Source: Pectinatus haikarae (GTDB lineage Bacteria; Bacillota; Negativicutes; Selenomonadales; Selenomonadaceae). Taken from it: a DNA stretch of 64,000 bases. This document shows positions 34,348 through 43,323 of the stretch, piece after piece (the first letter of the stretch is position 1; the number at the start of each line of letters is the position of its first letter). The translations under genes were made by a program, and so were the position numbers. The notes beneath the pieces are model-generated. The model was not told where the DNA came from, made no database searches, and worked only from the letters and a program-made list of their open reading frames with translations. The stretch spans positions 100,105 through 164,104 of the forward strand of contig NZ_WIQM01000001.1 in the NCBI RefSeq assembly GCF_015732185.1, written 5' to 3'.

Positions 34348-35037
34348 ATGATAAGGGAAAACATAGCAGCAGTAGAGACTTTTATTAAAGAAGCCAGTGA
34401 AAAGCGTCAGTCGGATATGACAGAAAAGGTAAAACTTGTCGCAGTGACAAAAAATCACACTGTTTCAGAGATACGTGAAGCAATTGATGCAGGAACAGCT
34501 TTTATAGGTGAGAACCGTATTCAGGAGGCATCAGAGAAATATCAGCAGCTTGGCAACACGGTGGAATGGCATTTGATCGGGCATTTGCAGACCAATAAGG
34601 CGAAACAGGCAGTAAAAATATTTGATTTGATCGAGTCAGTGGACAGTATAAAAATTGCTGAGGCAATAAATAAAGAAGCGGCAAAGATAGATAAAGTTCA
34701 GGATATACTTGTTCAGGTGAATTTAGTAAAAGAACAGAGTAAAAACGGAGTATATATGGAAGATCTGCCGGCACTGCTGCTTGATATAGATTCTCTGGAA
34801 AAATTGAGACTGCGTGGACTCATGTTTATAGCGCCTAATGTTGAAAATCTTGAAGAAGTCCGGCCCATGTTCAATTCTATGTATAAATTGTTTAGGAAAG
34901 TGCAAAAAATGGAATTTTTGAATGCTGATATAAAATATCTTTCTATGGGAATGACACATGATTATAAAATTGCCATTGAAGAAGGTGCCAATATTGTACG
35001 TGTTGGTACAGCCATATTCGGACCGCGCCAATATTAA
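34348..35037 (+). CDS. yggS: PLP homeostasis protein YggS/PLPBP
   Basis: A PLP-binding single-domain alanine-racemase-fold protein (about 229 residues) that balances vitamin B6 and amino acids. The PLP lysine is in VKLVAVTKNH; FIGENRIQEASEKYQ, WHLIGHLQTNKAKQAVK, LRLRGLMFIAP and LSMGMTHDYKIAIEEGANIVRVGTAIFG are hallmark motifs. ATG 34348 follows GAGGAGA; the frame extends upstream to 34303 without support. It starts the division-type cluster yggS-sepF-proC-ylmH-lspA-rluD-pyrR. The gap 34170-34347 shows only A/T-rich sequence. Confidence 0.95.
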   Translation: MIRENIAAVETFIKEASEKRQSDMTEKVKLVAVTKNHTVSEIREAIDAGTAFIGENRIQEASEKYQQLGNTVEWHLIGHLQTNKAKQAVKIFDLIESVDSIKIAEAINKEAAKIDKVQDILVQVNLVKEQSKNGVYMEDLPALLLDIDSLEKLRLRGLMFIAPNVENLEEVRPMFNSMYKLFRKVQKMEFLNADIKYLSMGMTHDYKIAIEEGANIVRVGTAIFGPRQY

Positions 35038-35049
35038 GGAGGAGCGATT

Positions 35050-35547
35050 ATGAGTTTTTTTGATAAGTTTGGCAGTAAAATGGGTTTGACTGACGATAAA
35101 GATAAAAACCGTGGAGATTCACGCAACAGGCAAATGGATCCTGAGTCGGATGAATATGAAGAATATGAGGATAGTCCTGTCAGCCAGGACAATGTGGTTG
35201 ACTTTCAGTCGGTTGCCGCAAATTCAGCGGGAAACAGTTCCGGTATAGCCGGCAGGCAAATGAAGGTTATAATTATTGAACCGGCTTCTTTTGACGATGC
35301 TCAGCAAATTGCCGAACACATAAAAGCGCGCAAACCTGTTGTTTTGAATTTCGAAAATACAAACGACGAAACGGCAAAAAGGATTATCGATTTTATAAGC
35401 GGTGCTACGTACGCTCTTGCTGGAGACATAAAAAAGGTAGGGCAGCATATTTTTTTATGTGCACCTAATAACGTGAATGTTACTTTTTCTGATGCAGCAG
35501 CATCAAAACCCGTTCCACCACGTGATGATAAACTTCCTTGGGAATAA
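35050..35547 (+). CDS. sepF: Cell division protein SepF
   Basis: A 165-residue FtsZ-interacting protein that bundles or anchors the Z ring. The N-terminus is the amphipathic membrane helix (SFFDKFGSKMGL), an acidic linker follows (DPESDEYEEYEDS), and the C-terminal domain (about 72-150) has IIEPASFDDAQQIAEHIKARKPVVLNFE and IDFISGATYALAGDIKKVGQHIFLCAP. Gene order after yggS is as in most Firmicutes. Confidence 0.95.
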   Translation: MSFFDKFGSKMGLTDDKDKNRGDSRNRQMDPESDEYEEYEDSPVSQDNVVDFQSVAANSAGNSSGIAGRQMKVIIIEPASFDDAQQIAEHIKARKPVVLNFENTNDETAKRIIDFISGATYALAGDIKKVGQHIFLCAPNNVNVTFSDAAASKPVPPRDDKLPWE

Positions 35548-35572
35548 ATAACGATATATTTGGGGTGATTTT

Positions 35573-36373
35573 ATGAAAATAGGATTTATAGGCGGCGGGG
35601 CAATGACAGAAGCTATAGTCTGCGGCATATCTTCTCAACCGTGGATTAAGCCGCAGGATATTTATGTTTCCGATCATAAAGAAGACCGTTGTAATTATCT
35701 GAAAGAAAAATATAGTATAAATGCAATAGTAGGGGCGCAGTCTTTTATAAAAACTGCTGATGTAGTGATCTTAGCTATAAAACCGCAGACAGCGTTTAAG
35801 GCTGTCGATGAAATAAAAGACAGTGTTGATGCCGGAGCAATTATTATATCTATTATAGCGGGATTGGCGCTTGCTGATTTAGAAAAAAGTTTTCCTGATA
35901 ATCCGGTTATCCGTGTTATGCCTAATACTCCTATGGCGGTGAGTGCGGGAATGTCAGCGATAGCCACGGGCAGTAAGACAAAAAAAGCGGATGCCAATAT
36001 TGCTGAAAGAATTTTTTCTTCGGCAGGGCAGGCTGTAATAGTTGAAGAGAAATTAATGGATGCTGTTTCAGGACTATCAGGCAGCGGACCGGCTTTTATT
36101 TTTATATTGATCGATGCTATGTCCGATGCCGGCGTAAGGGCAGGCTTGAAACGAGATACCGCCGTTAAACTGGCAGCACAGACGGTTTTCGGTTCTGCAA
36201 AAATGGTTCTTGAAACGGGTATGCATCCTGCTCAGCTGCGTGATCAGGTAACATCGCCGGGAGGAACTACTATCGAGGGAGTTCATATCATGGAGCAGCG
36301 CGGTGTTCGTGGCGCTATGATAGACGCCATAACAGCAGCTGTGGAAAAATCTAAGGCAATGGGGAAAAAATAG
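35573..36373 (+). CDS. proC: Pyrroline-5-carboxylate reductase
   Basis: The last proline step. The dinucleotide motif IGFIGGGAMTEAIVCGI opens the protein; ILAIKPQ, VIRVMPNTPMAVSAGMSAI, the SGLSGSGPAFIFILIDAMSDAGVRAGL helix and QVTSPGGTTIEGVHIMEQ are family signatures. At 266 residues it is complete. Together with proB-proA some 7 kb upstream it gives the full glutamate-to-proline route. It stops one base before ylmH. Confidence 0.97.
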   Translation: MKIGFIGGGAMTEAIVCGISSQPWIKPQDIYVSDHKEDRCNYLKEKYSINAIVGAQSFIKTADVVILAIKPQTAFKAVDEIKDSVDAGAIIISIIAGLALADLEKSFPDNPVIRVMPNTPMAVSAGMSAIATGSKTKKADANIAERIFSSAGQAVIVEEKLMDAVSGLSGSGPAFIFILIDAMSDAGVRAGLKRDTAVKLAAQTVFGSAKMVLETGMHPAQLRDQVTSPGGTTIEGVHIMEQRGVRGAMIDAITAAVEKSKAMGKK

Positions 36374-36374
36374 T

Positions 36375-37160
36375 ATGGCTGATCGTGATAAGATTATTCG
36401 TTTTTATAAAGGTACGGAGGGCGAGGAGATCGCTGTCCGTTTGATCGATAATATAGAAGCTGTAAACAAAACAAGAAAATTTCGTACCAGCGATTTTCTC
36501 GATCCTTATGGGCAGGAAATAGCCGAAACTATTACCGCCAATTACGGGGGAATACGTGTCGAGTTTGATGGTGGGTATATCGGAGCAGAAAGGCAGTGTG
36601 CTGCTTTCATTCATGATGATTTTATGGGAAATCCATTATTTAGTCTTAAATTGATCAATGCGGCATGGAACGATAAATATTATCATCTTCTGCACCGCGA
36701 TGTGTTGGGAGCGTTGATGGGGCTGGGGATAGATCGGCGCAATATAGGCGATCTTGTCATAAACAGCGGGGGTGTGAAAATAATCTGCCTGGACAAAATA
36801 GCCGAGTTCATCATGACTAATCTTGTGTCTATAGGTTCGGCGGCAGTTTCATGCACTTATGACGATTTATCTTCCATCGCGGCGAAGGAAGAACGCAGCA
36901 AAGAAATATCAGCTACGGTAGCTTCTCTGCGCATTGATTCAATAGCTGCTGCCGGGTATGGAACCTCCCGCAGCAAGATGACATCAGATATTGAGGCGGA
37001 CAAACTTAAATTAAATTGGCAGTCGGTCAAAAACCCTTCACAGACAGTTAAAGAGGGGGATGTTGTTTCCATGCGCGGACGAGGAAGGGTTGAAGTATTC
37101 CAAATAAAAGGAAAAACAAAAAAAGGACGTATCGGTATTTTGTTAAGACGATATATATAA
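36375..37160 (+). CDS. YlmH-type S4-domain RNA-binding protein
   Basis: A 261-residue YlmH-family protein. The N-terminal half has the YlmH fold (GGYIGAERQCAAFIHDDF, DVLGALMGLGIDRRNIGDLVI), and an S4 RNA-binding domain follows at about residues 185-245 (RIDSIAAAGYGTSRSKMTSDIEADKLKLNWQ). Bacillus YlmH is a ribosome-quality-control factor. It lies in the division cluster between proC and lspA; DivIVA and YlmG, common neighbours in Bacillus, are absent here. Confidence 0.9.
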   Translation: MADRDKIIRFYKGTEGEEIAVRLIDNIEAVNKTRKFRTSDFLDPYGQEIAETITANYGGIRVEFDGGYIGAERQCAAFIHDDFMGNPLFSLKLINAAWNDKYYHLLHRDVLGALMGLGIDRRNIGDLVINSGGVKIICLDKIAEFIMTNLVSIGSAAVSCTYDDLSSIAAKEERSKEISATVASLRIDSIAAAGYGTSRSKMTSDIEADKLKLNWQSVKNPSQTVKEGDVVSMRGRGRVEVFQIKGKTKKGRIGILLRRYI

Positions 37161-37179
37161 AACGTGGAGATTTGATATT

Positions 37180-37616
37180 ATGTTCATCATATGCATTATG
37201 GTTATAGTTTTTATCGATCAGACAGTTAAGCACTATATTCAGTCGTCTATGCTGCCGGGAATGTCCTTTCCTGTTGTTCAGGATATATTCAGCATTACGT
37301 ATATTCAAAATGCAGGTGCCGCCTTCGGCATATTGGAAGATCAGCGGTTGTTTTTCATAATAGTAACAATGCTGGTATTGATCTGCGGAGCATATTTTTA
37401 TCCTGTATTAAAAAAACAGTGCTGCATGCTGCGTTTCGGTATGGCTTTGCTGCTTGGCGGCGCCGCTGGGAATTTAATAGACAGAATCAGGCTGGGAATA
37501 GTTGTCGATTATTTTGATTTTCATATATGGCCGATTTTCAATATAGCAGATATAGCAATAGTCTCAGGAGTGGTCATTATTATTTATCATATTTTTACAA
37601 AGGGACTGACTGAGTG

Positions 37617-37617
<1 letters not shown>
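37180..37617 (+). CDS. lspA: Lipoprotein signal peptidase II
   Basis: A 145-residue inner-membrane aspartyl peptidase that removes lipoprotein signal peptides. Four hydrophobic spans are seen. The active-site regions are ITYIQNAGAAFGIL (with the conserved NxGAAFG), GGAAGNLIDRIRLGIVVDYFDFHIWPIFNIADIAI (both catalytic Asp). A substrate in this window is the phospholipase-D-like lipoprotein of the prophage. It overlaps the start of rluD by its stop codon. Confidence 0.96.
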
Positions 37618-39093
<1,476 letters not shown>

Positions 39094-39104
39094 GGTCAGA
39101 AATT

Positions 39105-39707
39105 ATGAAGGCAAATATTTTTTTATTCGACAATTTTGAGACATTGGATGTATTTGGTCCGGTAGAGGTGTTAGGGTATGTACCTGATTGTCAATTACAG
39201 TTCGTTTCATGTAAAGGCGGGATTATAAACAGCAGTCAAGAAGTTCCTGTAATGACAAAAAAGCTTGATGCTGAAAATGTTTCCGGACTGTTTTTTATTC
39301 CGGGAGGGCAGGGTATCCGTACGCTGATCAATGACAGCGAAACGATTGCTCTTTTGAAAAAAGCTGTACAAAAAGCACAATATTGTCTTACTGTCTGTAC
39401 CGGATCATTGGCACTTGCAAAGACAGGTCTGCTGGACGGAAGAAAAGCTACATCCAATAAAAGAGCGTTTGAATGGGTGCTCTCCCAAAAACTGCCTGTT
39501 CTTTGGGAAAGAAGCGCCAGATGGACAAATGACGGGGAATTTTATACATCTTCCGGTGTATCAGCAGGAATCGATATGACACTTGGTTTTACAGAAGATC
39601 ACTTCAGCAGAAAAATCGCGACTGATATAGCTATAAGAATGGAATATATGTGGAATGATGATAAAACTAATGATCCCTTTGCTGCTTGTACAACAGCTGA
39701 TTTGTAA
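39105..39707 (+). CDS. DJ-1/PfpI-family protein
   Basis: A 200-residue class I glutamine amidotransferase-like protein of the DJ-1/PfpI superfamily. It begins NIFLFDNFETLDVFGPVEVLGY, typical of the AraC-amidotransferase branch. The nucleophile-elbow Cys is in LTVCTGSLALAKTGLLDG, and SSGVSAGIDMTLGF follows. Members include isonitrile hydratase-like enzymes, so a small-molecule hydratase or protease-like function is possible. It starts after GAGGTCAGAA, immediately downstream of pyrR, and is the last gene before the tRNAs. Confidence 0.85.
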   Translation: MKANIFLFDNFETLDVFGPVEVLGYVPDCQLQFVSCKGGIINSSQEVPVMTKKLDAENVSGLFFIPGGQGIRTLINDSETIALLKKAVQKAQYCLTVCTGSLALAKTGLLDGRKATSNKRAFEWVLSQKLPVLWERSARWTNDGEFYTSSGVSAGIDMTLGFTEDHFSRKIATDIAIRMEYMWNDDKTNDPFAACTTADL

Positions 39708-39755
39708 TAGTTTTATCGAAAAAGTATTATTGCATTAATATTTCGGTGACTGTAT

Positions 39756-39784
39756 TTGCTATAATATTAAAAATTTGCTATAAT
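39756..39784 (+). promoter_or_regulatory. Promoter of the tRNA pair
   Basis: TTGCTA (39756-39761) and TATAAT (39779-39784), spaced 17, lie 18 bases before tRNA-Arg. The element TTTGCTATAATAT is directly repeated (from 39756 and from 39775), so a second, weaker TATAAT at 39760 exists. Confidence 0.6.
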
Positions 39785-39802
39785 ATATAGGTCGTTTAGA
39801 GT

Positions 39803-39879
39803 GTGGCTGTAGCTCAGACGGATAGAGCGGTTGCCTCCTAAGCAATAGGCCGCAGGTTCGACTCCTGCCAGTCACACCA
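39803..39879 (+). tRNA. tRNA-Arg(CCT)
   Basis: A full cloverleaf with CCA encoded. Acceptor GTGGCTG pairs with CAGTCAC (one G-U); D arm GCTC/GAGC; anticodon stem GTTGC/GCAAT with loop CTCCTAA (anticodon CCT, reading AGG); T arm GCAGG-TTCGACT-CCTGC. Stems are good throughout. Confidence 0.95.
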
Positions 39880-39912
39880 ATAGTGTTCAGAGATTTTTGG
39901 CATATGTATTTT

Positions 39913-39987
39913 GGGATATTAGCTCAGGGGGAGAGCGCTTGATTCACATTCAAGAGGCCGGTGGTTCGAAACCACCATGCCCTACCA
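39913..39987 (+). tRNA. tRNA-Val(CAC) with a poorly pairing acceptor stem
   Basis: D arm GCTC/GAGC, anticodon stem CTTGA/TCAAG with loop TTCACAT (anticodon CAC, reading GTG), T arm GGTGG-TTCGAAA-CCACC and encoded CCA are all fine. The acceptor strands GGGATAT and ATGCCCT give G-U, two G-C, an A-C mismatch, then U-G, A-U, U-A. The 3' strand would pair perfectly with AGGGCAT. Prophage sequence begins at or near its 3' end, so the 3' part may be phage-supplied. A shifted start does not improve pairing. Confidence 0.8.
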
Positions 39988-40009
39988 GTAAAATCAAGGC
40001 TTATAAGGA

Positions 40010-40067
40010 TTTGGGCACAGACTTTCAAGTGGTCTTTGGGCACACTTTGGGCACACTTTGGGCACAG
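40010..40067. repeat. TTTGGGCACA(C/G) direct repeats next to the tRNA
   Basis: Four copies of the 11-mer TTTGGGCACAC/G: one at 40010-40020 and three head-to-tail at 40035-40067. They start 22 bases after tRNA-Val. Short direct repeats beside a tRNA attachment site are typical arm-type binding sites for tyrosine integrases. The following 40068-40131 shows nothing more that I can identify. Confidence 0.65.
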
Positions 40068-40144
40068 TTGATAAATATAGAACAGCCATTACCTTAATTA
40101 ATAACAGCCGTACTTAATAAAAATATAATAGCTGATTACTGATA

Positions 40145-40176
40145 GGCTGGCAGATTTCTGCCGGCTTATTTTTTAT
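40145..40176 (+). terminator. Hairpin and T run at the tRNA-proximal phage end
   Basis: GGCTGGCAG pairs with CTGCCGGCT (two G-U) around ATTT and is followed by TATTTTTTATT on the plus strand. It would stop transcripts coming from the tRNAs, and it overlaps the stop of the phospholipase-D-like gene on the other strand. Confidence 0.65.
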
Positions 40177-40792
40177 TGCTATAGTCTTGTGTATTTTCCC
40201 AACGCCATTGCCAATTTTCTAAATAATATTTAGCCAACTCTTCATTACCTCTTATTACCAAAACATTTTCGGCATTCTTTTCTTGCGCAGCTTTAGTAAA
40301 ATTAAATGAGCCGGTAACTATATTTACATCATCAATTATCATAACTTTACTATGCGCAATTGCAAAATCATGATCTATTTTCACCGGAACACTGTTGTTT
40401 GCAAAAAATGTTGCAGAGGAATATTTTGCCGTTTCCTGGCTCTTATCTAAGATAATTTTTACATCAATACCGCGTTTTTGTGCTTGTACAAGAGCCTTTG
40501 CAATCGGTGCGCTTGTAAATGAATATGCCTGTACTCTAATACTTTTTTTAGCTTCATTGATAGCTTTTATTACCGTATCTGTAGCGGCCCCATTTGGGCT
40601 AAAAGCCACTTCGATTGTTCCAACGGCATTTACGGTATTTGAATGGCTTATATCTTGAGGTAGTGTTGCTTGTGCTTCAACAGTTTTATTTACGGACGCA
40701 CTTTCTTTCTGGTTTTCCTTGCTACCGCAGCCGACCATAAAACCGGCTAAAAATATAACAATTATTGCTATAACTGATATTATTCTTTTCAT
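40166..40792 (-). CDS. Phospholipase D-like (HKD nuclease family) lipoprotein
   Basis: A 208-residue protein with one phosphodiesterase HKD motif: H147-S-K149-x4-D154, followed by GSFNFTKAAQEKNAEN, as in the Nuc/EDTA-resistant nuclease and mitochondrial PLD group, which act as homodimers. It has a lipoprotein signal (hydrophobic stretch to FMVGCGS, Cys22), so it should be an envelope-anchored enzyme, perhaps degrading entering DNA or phospholipid. It is separated from the late operon by terminators and has its own TATAAT-type box (minus strand, 40816-40821) and RBS AAGGAG. This arrangement is typical of a prophage moron, i.e. a cargo gene expressed in the lysogen. Confidence 0.8.
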   Translation of the reverse strand: MKRIISVIAIIVIFLAGFMVGCGSKENQKESASVNKTVEAQATLPQDISHSNTVNAVGTIEVAFSPNGAATDTVIKAINEAKKSIRVQAYSFTSAPIAKALVQAQKRGIDVKIILDKSQETAKYSSATFFANNSVPVKIDHDFAIAHSKVMIIDDVNIVTGSFNFTKAAQEKNAENVLVIRGNEELAKYYLENWQWRWENTQDYSNKK

Positions 40793-40827
40793 ATTTATTA
40801 CGCTCCTTTTTCGTAATTATAACACAA

Positions 40828-40866
40828 AAAGCCACAACACCGATTTTAATGTCAGTGTTGTGACTT
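40828..40866 (-). terminator. Hairpin upstream of the lipoprotein gene
   Basis: GCCACAACAC (40831-40840) pairs with GTGTTGTGAC (40855-40864). Read on the minus strand, it is followed by TTTTTGTG. It lies in front of the phospholipase-D-like gene and could stop read-through from the late operon or overlap its promoter. Confidence 0.5.
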
Positions 40867-40921
40867 TAACTTCACTTCAGGCAATCTAATTGCTCCCCAA
40901 ATTTTGAGACTGATTACTGAC

Positions 40922-40955
40922 AGCCGGTAGAATTTTTCTACCGGCTTATTTTTTC
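40922..40955 (+). terminator. Second copy of the CTGATTACTGA-hairpin element
   Basis: AGCCGGTAGAA pairs perfectly (11 bp) with TTCTACCGGCT, followed by TATTTTTTC on the plus strand. The context CTGATTACTGA (40910-40920) plus hairpin is a near copy of the element at 40132-40176. Confidence 0.65.
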
Positions 40956-41000
40956 AAGGAATTTTAGGTTTTATGTAATTTCTTTTGAAAAAAAGTATGT

Positions 41001-41045
41001 ACAAAATAAAAAAGCCCGACACTGGTTTTATGCCAATGCCGGGCT
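41001..41045 (-). terminator. Terminator of the phage late operon
   Basis: On the minus strand AGCCCGGCATTGGC pairs (two mismatches) with CCAGTGTCGGGCT and runs into TTTTTTATTTTG. It follows the last gene of the late operon by only a few bases. Confidence 0.85.
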
Positions 41046-41050
41046 ATTCC

Positions 41051-41662
41051 CTACCATGTATATTCTAATTTTACCATTGTTGCCTTATCATCAAAATTAT
41101 AATCAACGCCAACGCCGAGGTACTGGCCGCCTTTCGTGATTTTACGCGACACCGAATAACCTACTTCCTTCGGGCTTGGATTATCTATCGCTTTCGGCGC
41201 ATAGGAGACCGTATGCAATACTTTCTTGTAAGCTTGAACATTGTATTGGTTCAGGCTTATTTGCGTGTCAGAGGGCAATTTAGAGGTATCTACCGTTTCA
41301 GTTGAATTCGCTGGGTCCGTCACAATAGAAAAATCAGCATTGGCTTTTTCCTGCGCCACCTTTTCGGCTGCAGGTGCTGCGCTGGCTGTCGTGTAAACGA
41401 CATATTGCGGTTGCTGTCCGGACGATACGATGTATTTTATCTGGCTTGCTGCCTCTTTTGCCTGATCACTGGATATTTCAACATCAGCATTAGTGGCAGC
41501 ATTTTCTACACCAGCAGGGGTTTCAGCCTGTTGCTGTGATTCATTTGTCACCGGCTGTGCCGGATGAAAATGTTGGTAAATAAAATATGCGCTGATACCT
41601 AAAATAATAATGGTCAGCGCACCTATGATAATCTTTTTATGGCCTTTTATAAAATTTATCAT
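41051..41662 (-). CDS. Phage membrane-anchored protein with an amphipathic aromatic C-terminus
   Basis: A 203-residue protein at the end of the late operon. Residues 10-30 are one N-terminal membrane anchor (IIIGALTIIILGISAYFIYQH), followed by a Gln/Ala/Glu-rich stretch to about 75. A mixed domain (about 60-175) comes next. The final residues alternate hydrophobic and polar and end in an aromatic residue (GQYLGVGVDYNFDDKATM, then VKLEYTW), as seen in the last strand of outer-membrane beta proteins. No family is recognised. Its position behind the lysozyme, in a probable diderm host, suggests an envelope-disrupting (spanin-like) function. This is inference only. Confidence 0.6.
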   Translation of the reverse strand: MINFIKGHKKIIIGALTIIILGISAYFIYQHFHPAQPVTNESQQQAETPAGVENAATNADVEISSDQAKEAASQIKYIVSSGQQPQYVVYTTASAAPAAEKVAQEKANADFSIVTDPANSTETVDTSKLPSDTQISLNQYNVQAYKKVLHTVSYAPKAIDNPSPKEVGYSVSRKITKGGQYLGVGVDYNFDDKATMVKLEYTW

Positions 41663-41671
41663 ACAATTACC

Positions 41672-42061
41672 TCATTTTACAAAAATGTAGTAGCCTAACA
41701 TCAGTAATCCTGCTATAACATATACGTCATAACGGTATTTTACCCACCATGAAGTAGTTTCTGAGCCTGCATTTTCGATAGCTGTTTCGGTATCTTTTAC
41801 TACATCATCAACCGCTGTTTCAGCCGCAGCCTTTTCTTTTTCGACAAGTACCGCTAATTTATCGGTCTTGGCCTTGATGTTGTCTTTAATATCAGAAATA
41901 GCACCGCTAAATAAGTCTGCGCCCGCGGTTTCTAATGATGTCACTGCAGCGGTCATTTTTTCGATGTCAGCTTTTATTGCCGCCTTGTCGTCATTTACTG
42001 CCGGTTGAGCACTTTGTTGTGCCGCCTGATTTGTTGTTTCCTGATTCTGTTCATTTGCCAT
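41672..42061 (-). CDS. Phage protein with helical body and C-terminal membrane span
   Basis: A 129-residue protein. The N-terminus is Gln/Asn/Ala-rich, residues about 25-95 are helical and charged (AAIKADIEKMTAAVTSLETA, KAKTDKLAVLVEKEKAAAET), and the C-terminus has one hydrophobic helix (YDVYVIAGLLMLGYYIFVK). The gene follows the 203-residue gene's RBS region and lies behind the lysozyme gene. Unknown function; a coiled-coil partner of the next membrane protein is a possibility. Confidence 0.55.
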   Translation of the reverse strand: MANEQNQETTNQAAQQSAQPAVNDDKAAIKADIEKMTAAVTSLETAGADLFSGAISDIKDNIKAKTDKLAVLVEKEKAAAETAVDDVVKDTETAIENAGSETTSWWVKYRYDVYVIAGLLMLGYYIFVK

Positions 42062-42063
42062 TA

Positions 42064-42261
42064 TTATAACTTCCTTTCAAATTCACTGTGAATATCAGTT
42101 CCATTAAGCCAGAATTCCGCACGGTCAAAGTCATGCACATATCCTTCGGGACTCATTGGCACAAGTACGCATGTTGCGTCGCCTGCCGCAAATACAATAT
42201 ATTCTTCCCCCGTACTTTTTTTGATATATCTTTCCTTGTACTTTACTTTTTCATCACTCAT
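42064..42261 (-). CDS. Small phage protein of unknown function
   Basis: About 65 residues (MSDEKVKYKERYIKKSTGEE onward), with a beta-looking middle (YIVFAAGDATCVLVPMSPEGYV) and no membrane span. The frame extends six residues further upstream (42279), inside the end of the lysozyme gene; neither start has a clear ribosome site. It sits between the GH25 lysozyme and a membrane protein. I do not recognise it. Confidence 0.5.
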   Translation of the reverse strand: MSDEKVKYKERYIKKSTGEEYIVFAAGDATCVLVPMSPEGYVHDFDRAEFWLNGTDIHSEFERKL

Positions 42262-42835
42262 AATATTCGCTCGCATCATAAGGTAAACTATCGCTATAAT
42301 GGTCGGTATACTGCCATATTTTATGCTTTAATTCAGGATGTTCGGTTAAAAGATCATTTTTGCTGTTATATTGCGCTGACCAAATCGGCACATAATCAGG
42401 TAAGCAAGTTAGATCAATCTGATTAGATAACCAGTTATACGAGCTGTACAAACCAACATAGTTATATCCGACAGCATTAAGGCTTGTAATAAATGCCGTT
42501 ATTGGATAGACAACGTTTTGCGGACCGGACAGCATACTGTTATCCTCTGCGTCGTACCAGATACCAAGTTCCGGATTTGCGCCGTTCAGGTAAGTCTTTA
42601 TCCATGCGTCAACCTGCGACGCTTCGGCTTTTGCGTCATTCACGGTATTAGCATGGCCGTAATAATAAACACCATATTTCAAACCGTGTGCGACTGCGTT
42701 ATTGACGTGATCAACAAACATTGAGTCAAGCTCCGACCGTTCACCTATTTTTAAAATCACACCTTTAAAGCCGGCATCGGCAATCGCTTGCCAGTTTACA
42801 TTAGTTTGCCATGCGGATAAATCAATTATTCTCAT
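42254..42835 (-). CDS. GH25-family endolysin (lysozyme)
   Basis: A 193-residue glycosyl hydrolase family 25 muramidase that cleaves the peptidoglycan glycan backbone to release phage. The catalytic motif GIWYDAEDN (D95-x-E97) is preceded by MRIIDLSAWQTNVNW (the N-terminal Asp of the active site) and YGVYYYGHANTVNDAKAEA. IPYDASEYYE-like (LPYDASEYYE) ends the barrel, without a cell-wall-binding domain. No signal peptide is seen, so it depends on the holin candidate two genes upstream. Start ATG 42835 overlaps the stop of the preceding small gene. Confidence 0.88.
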   Translation of the reverse strand: MRIIDLSAWQTNVNWQAIADAGFKGVILKIGERSELDSMFVDHVNNAVAHGLKYGVYYYGHANTVNDAKAEASQVDAWIKTYLNGANPELGIWYDAEDNSMLSGPQNVVYPITAFITSLNAVGYNYVGLYSSYNWLSNQIDLTCLPDYVPIWSAQYNSKNDLLTEHPELKHKIWQYTDHYSDSLPYDASEYYE

Positions 42836-43026
42836 ATTGCAATATCCTCCGTAATCTTACATGGAGCATTAACATCACAAAAATATAATATGTTATCCCT
42901 AATGCAGTTAAAGCTTGGAAAAGTGTTTTCAAGGCTTTCATTCGGACAATTAGACTGTGCAAATATATCCTTGATTTTTTGTTTATCCTCATCCGACAGC
43001 TTTTGATTTTGTGTTACTATTGTCAT
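42832..43026 (-). CDS. Small phage protein between holin candidate and lysozyme
   Basis: A 64-residue protein with four Cys (SNCPNESLENTFPSFNCIRDN, YFCDVNAPC) and no membrane segment. It overlaps the lysozyme ATG by four bases, which supports translation. Function unknown; small Cys-containing proteins occur in this position in some phages without known role. Confidence 0.5.
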   Translation of the reverse strand: MTIVTQNQKLSDEDKQKIKDIFAQSNCPNESLENTFPSFNCIRDNILYFCDVNAPCKITEDIAI

Positions 43027-43032
43027 TTATTA

Positions 43033-43302
43033 TCAATCCTTTCTATCCGGAAACTCACCCGGCACACTGTTTTTACTGCTGTCTATCATCCATTTAAACA
43101 AACCCACAAGTCCCATACCGCAGGCGGATATCCCCTGCCAGCAGCTATCAATTTGGAACTTTGTGCCGTAAAGTCCATTAGACCAGTAACCATATACCCA
43201 TGAAAAAAGGACTACCGCCGCTGCGAGTAGTCCGAATCCAATGCAGATAACTGCTATGTGATTTTTTATTTTTGTCAGGAAAATCAATATCACACCTCCC
43301 AC
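43033..43302 (-). CDS. Holin candidate
   Basis: An 89-residue membrane protein with a first hydrophobic helix (HIAVICIGFGLLAAAVVLFSWVYGYW) and a second, weaker one (GISACGMGLVGLFKWMI), ending in a charged tail (SKNSVPGEFPDRKD). The size, two-span layout and position between the XhlA-like gene and the lysozyme fit a class II holin, but no specific holin family is recognised. Confidence 0.6.
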   Translation of the reverse strand: MGGVILIFLTKIKNHIAVICIGFGLLAAAVVLFSWVYGYWSNGLYGTKFQIDSCWQGISACGMGLVGLFKWMIDSSKNSVPGEFPDRKD

Positions 43303-43323
43303 TTAGATAACGGATTTTAATGA

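Noticed and set aside
39897..40097. 66-codon plus-strand frame over tRNA-Val and the repeats
   Set aside because: It runs through the tRNA and the 11-mer repeats, whose threefold tandem pattern explains the open frame; it is not an integrase remnant that I can support.
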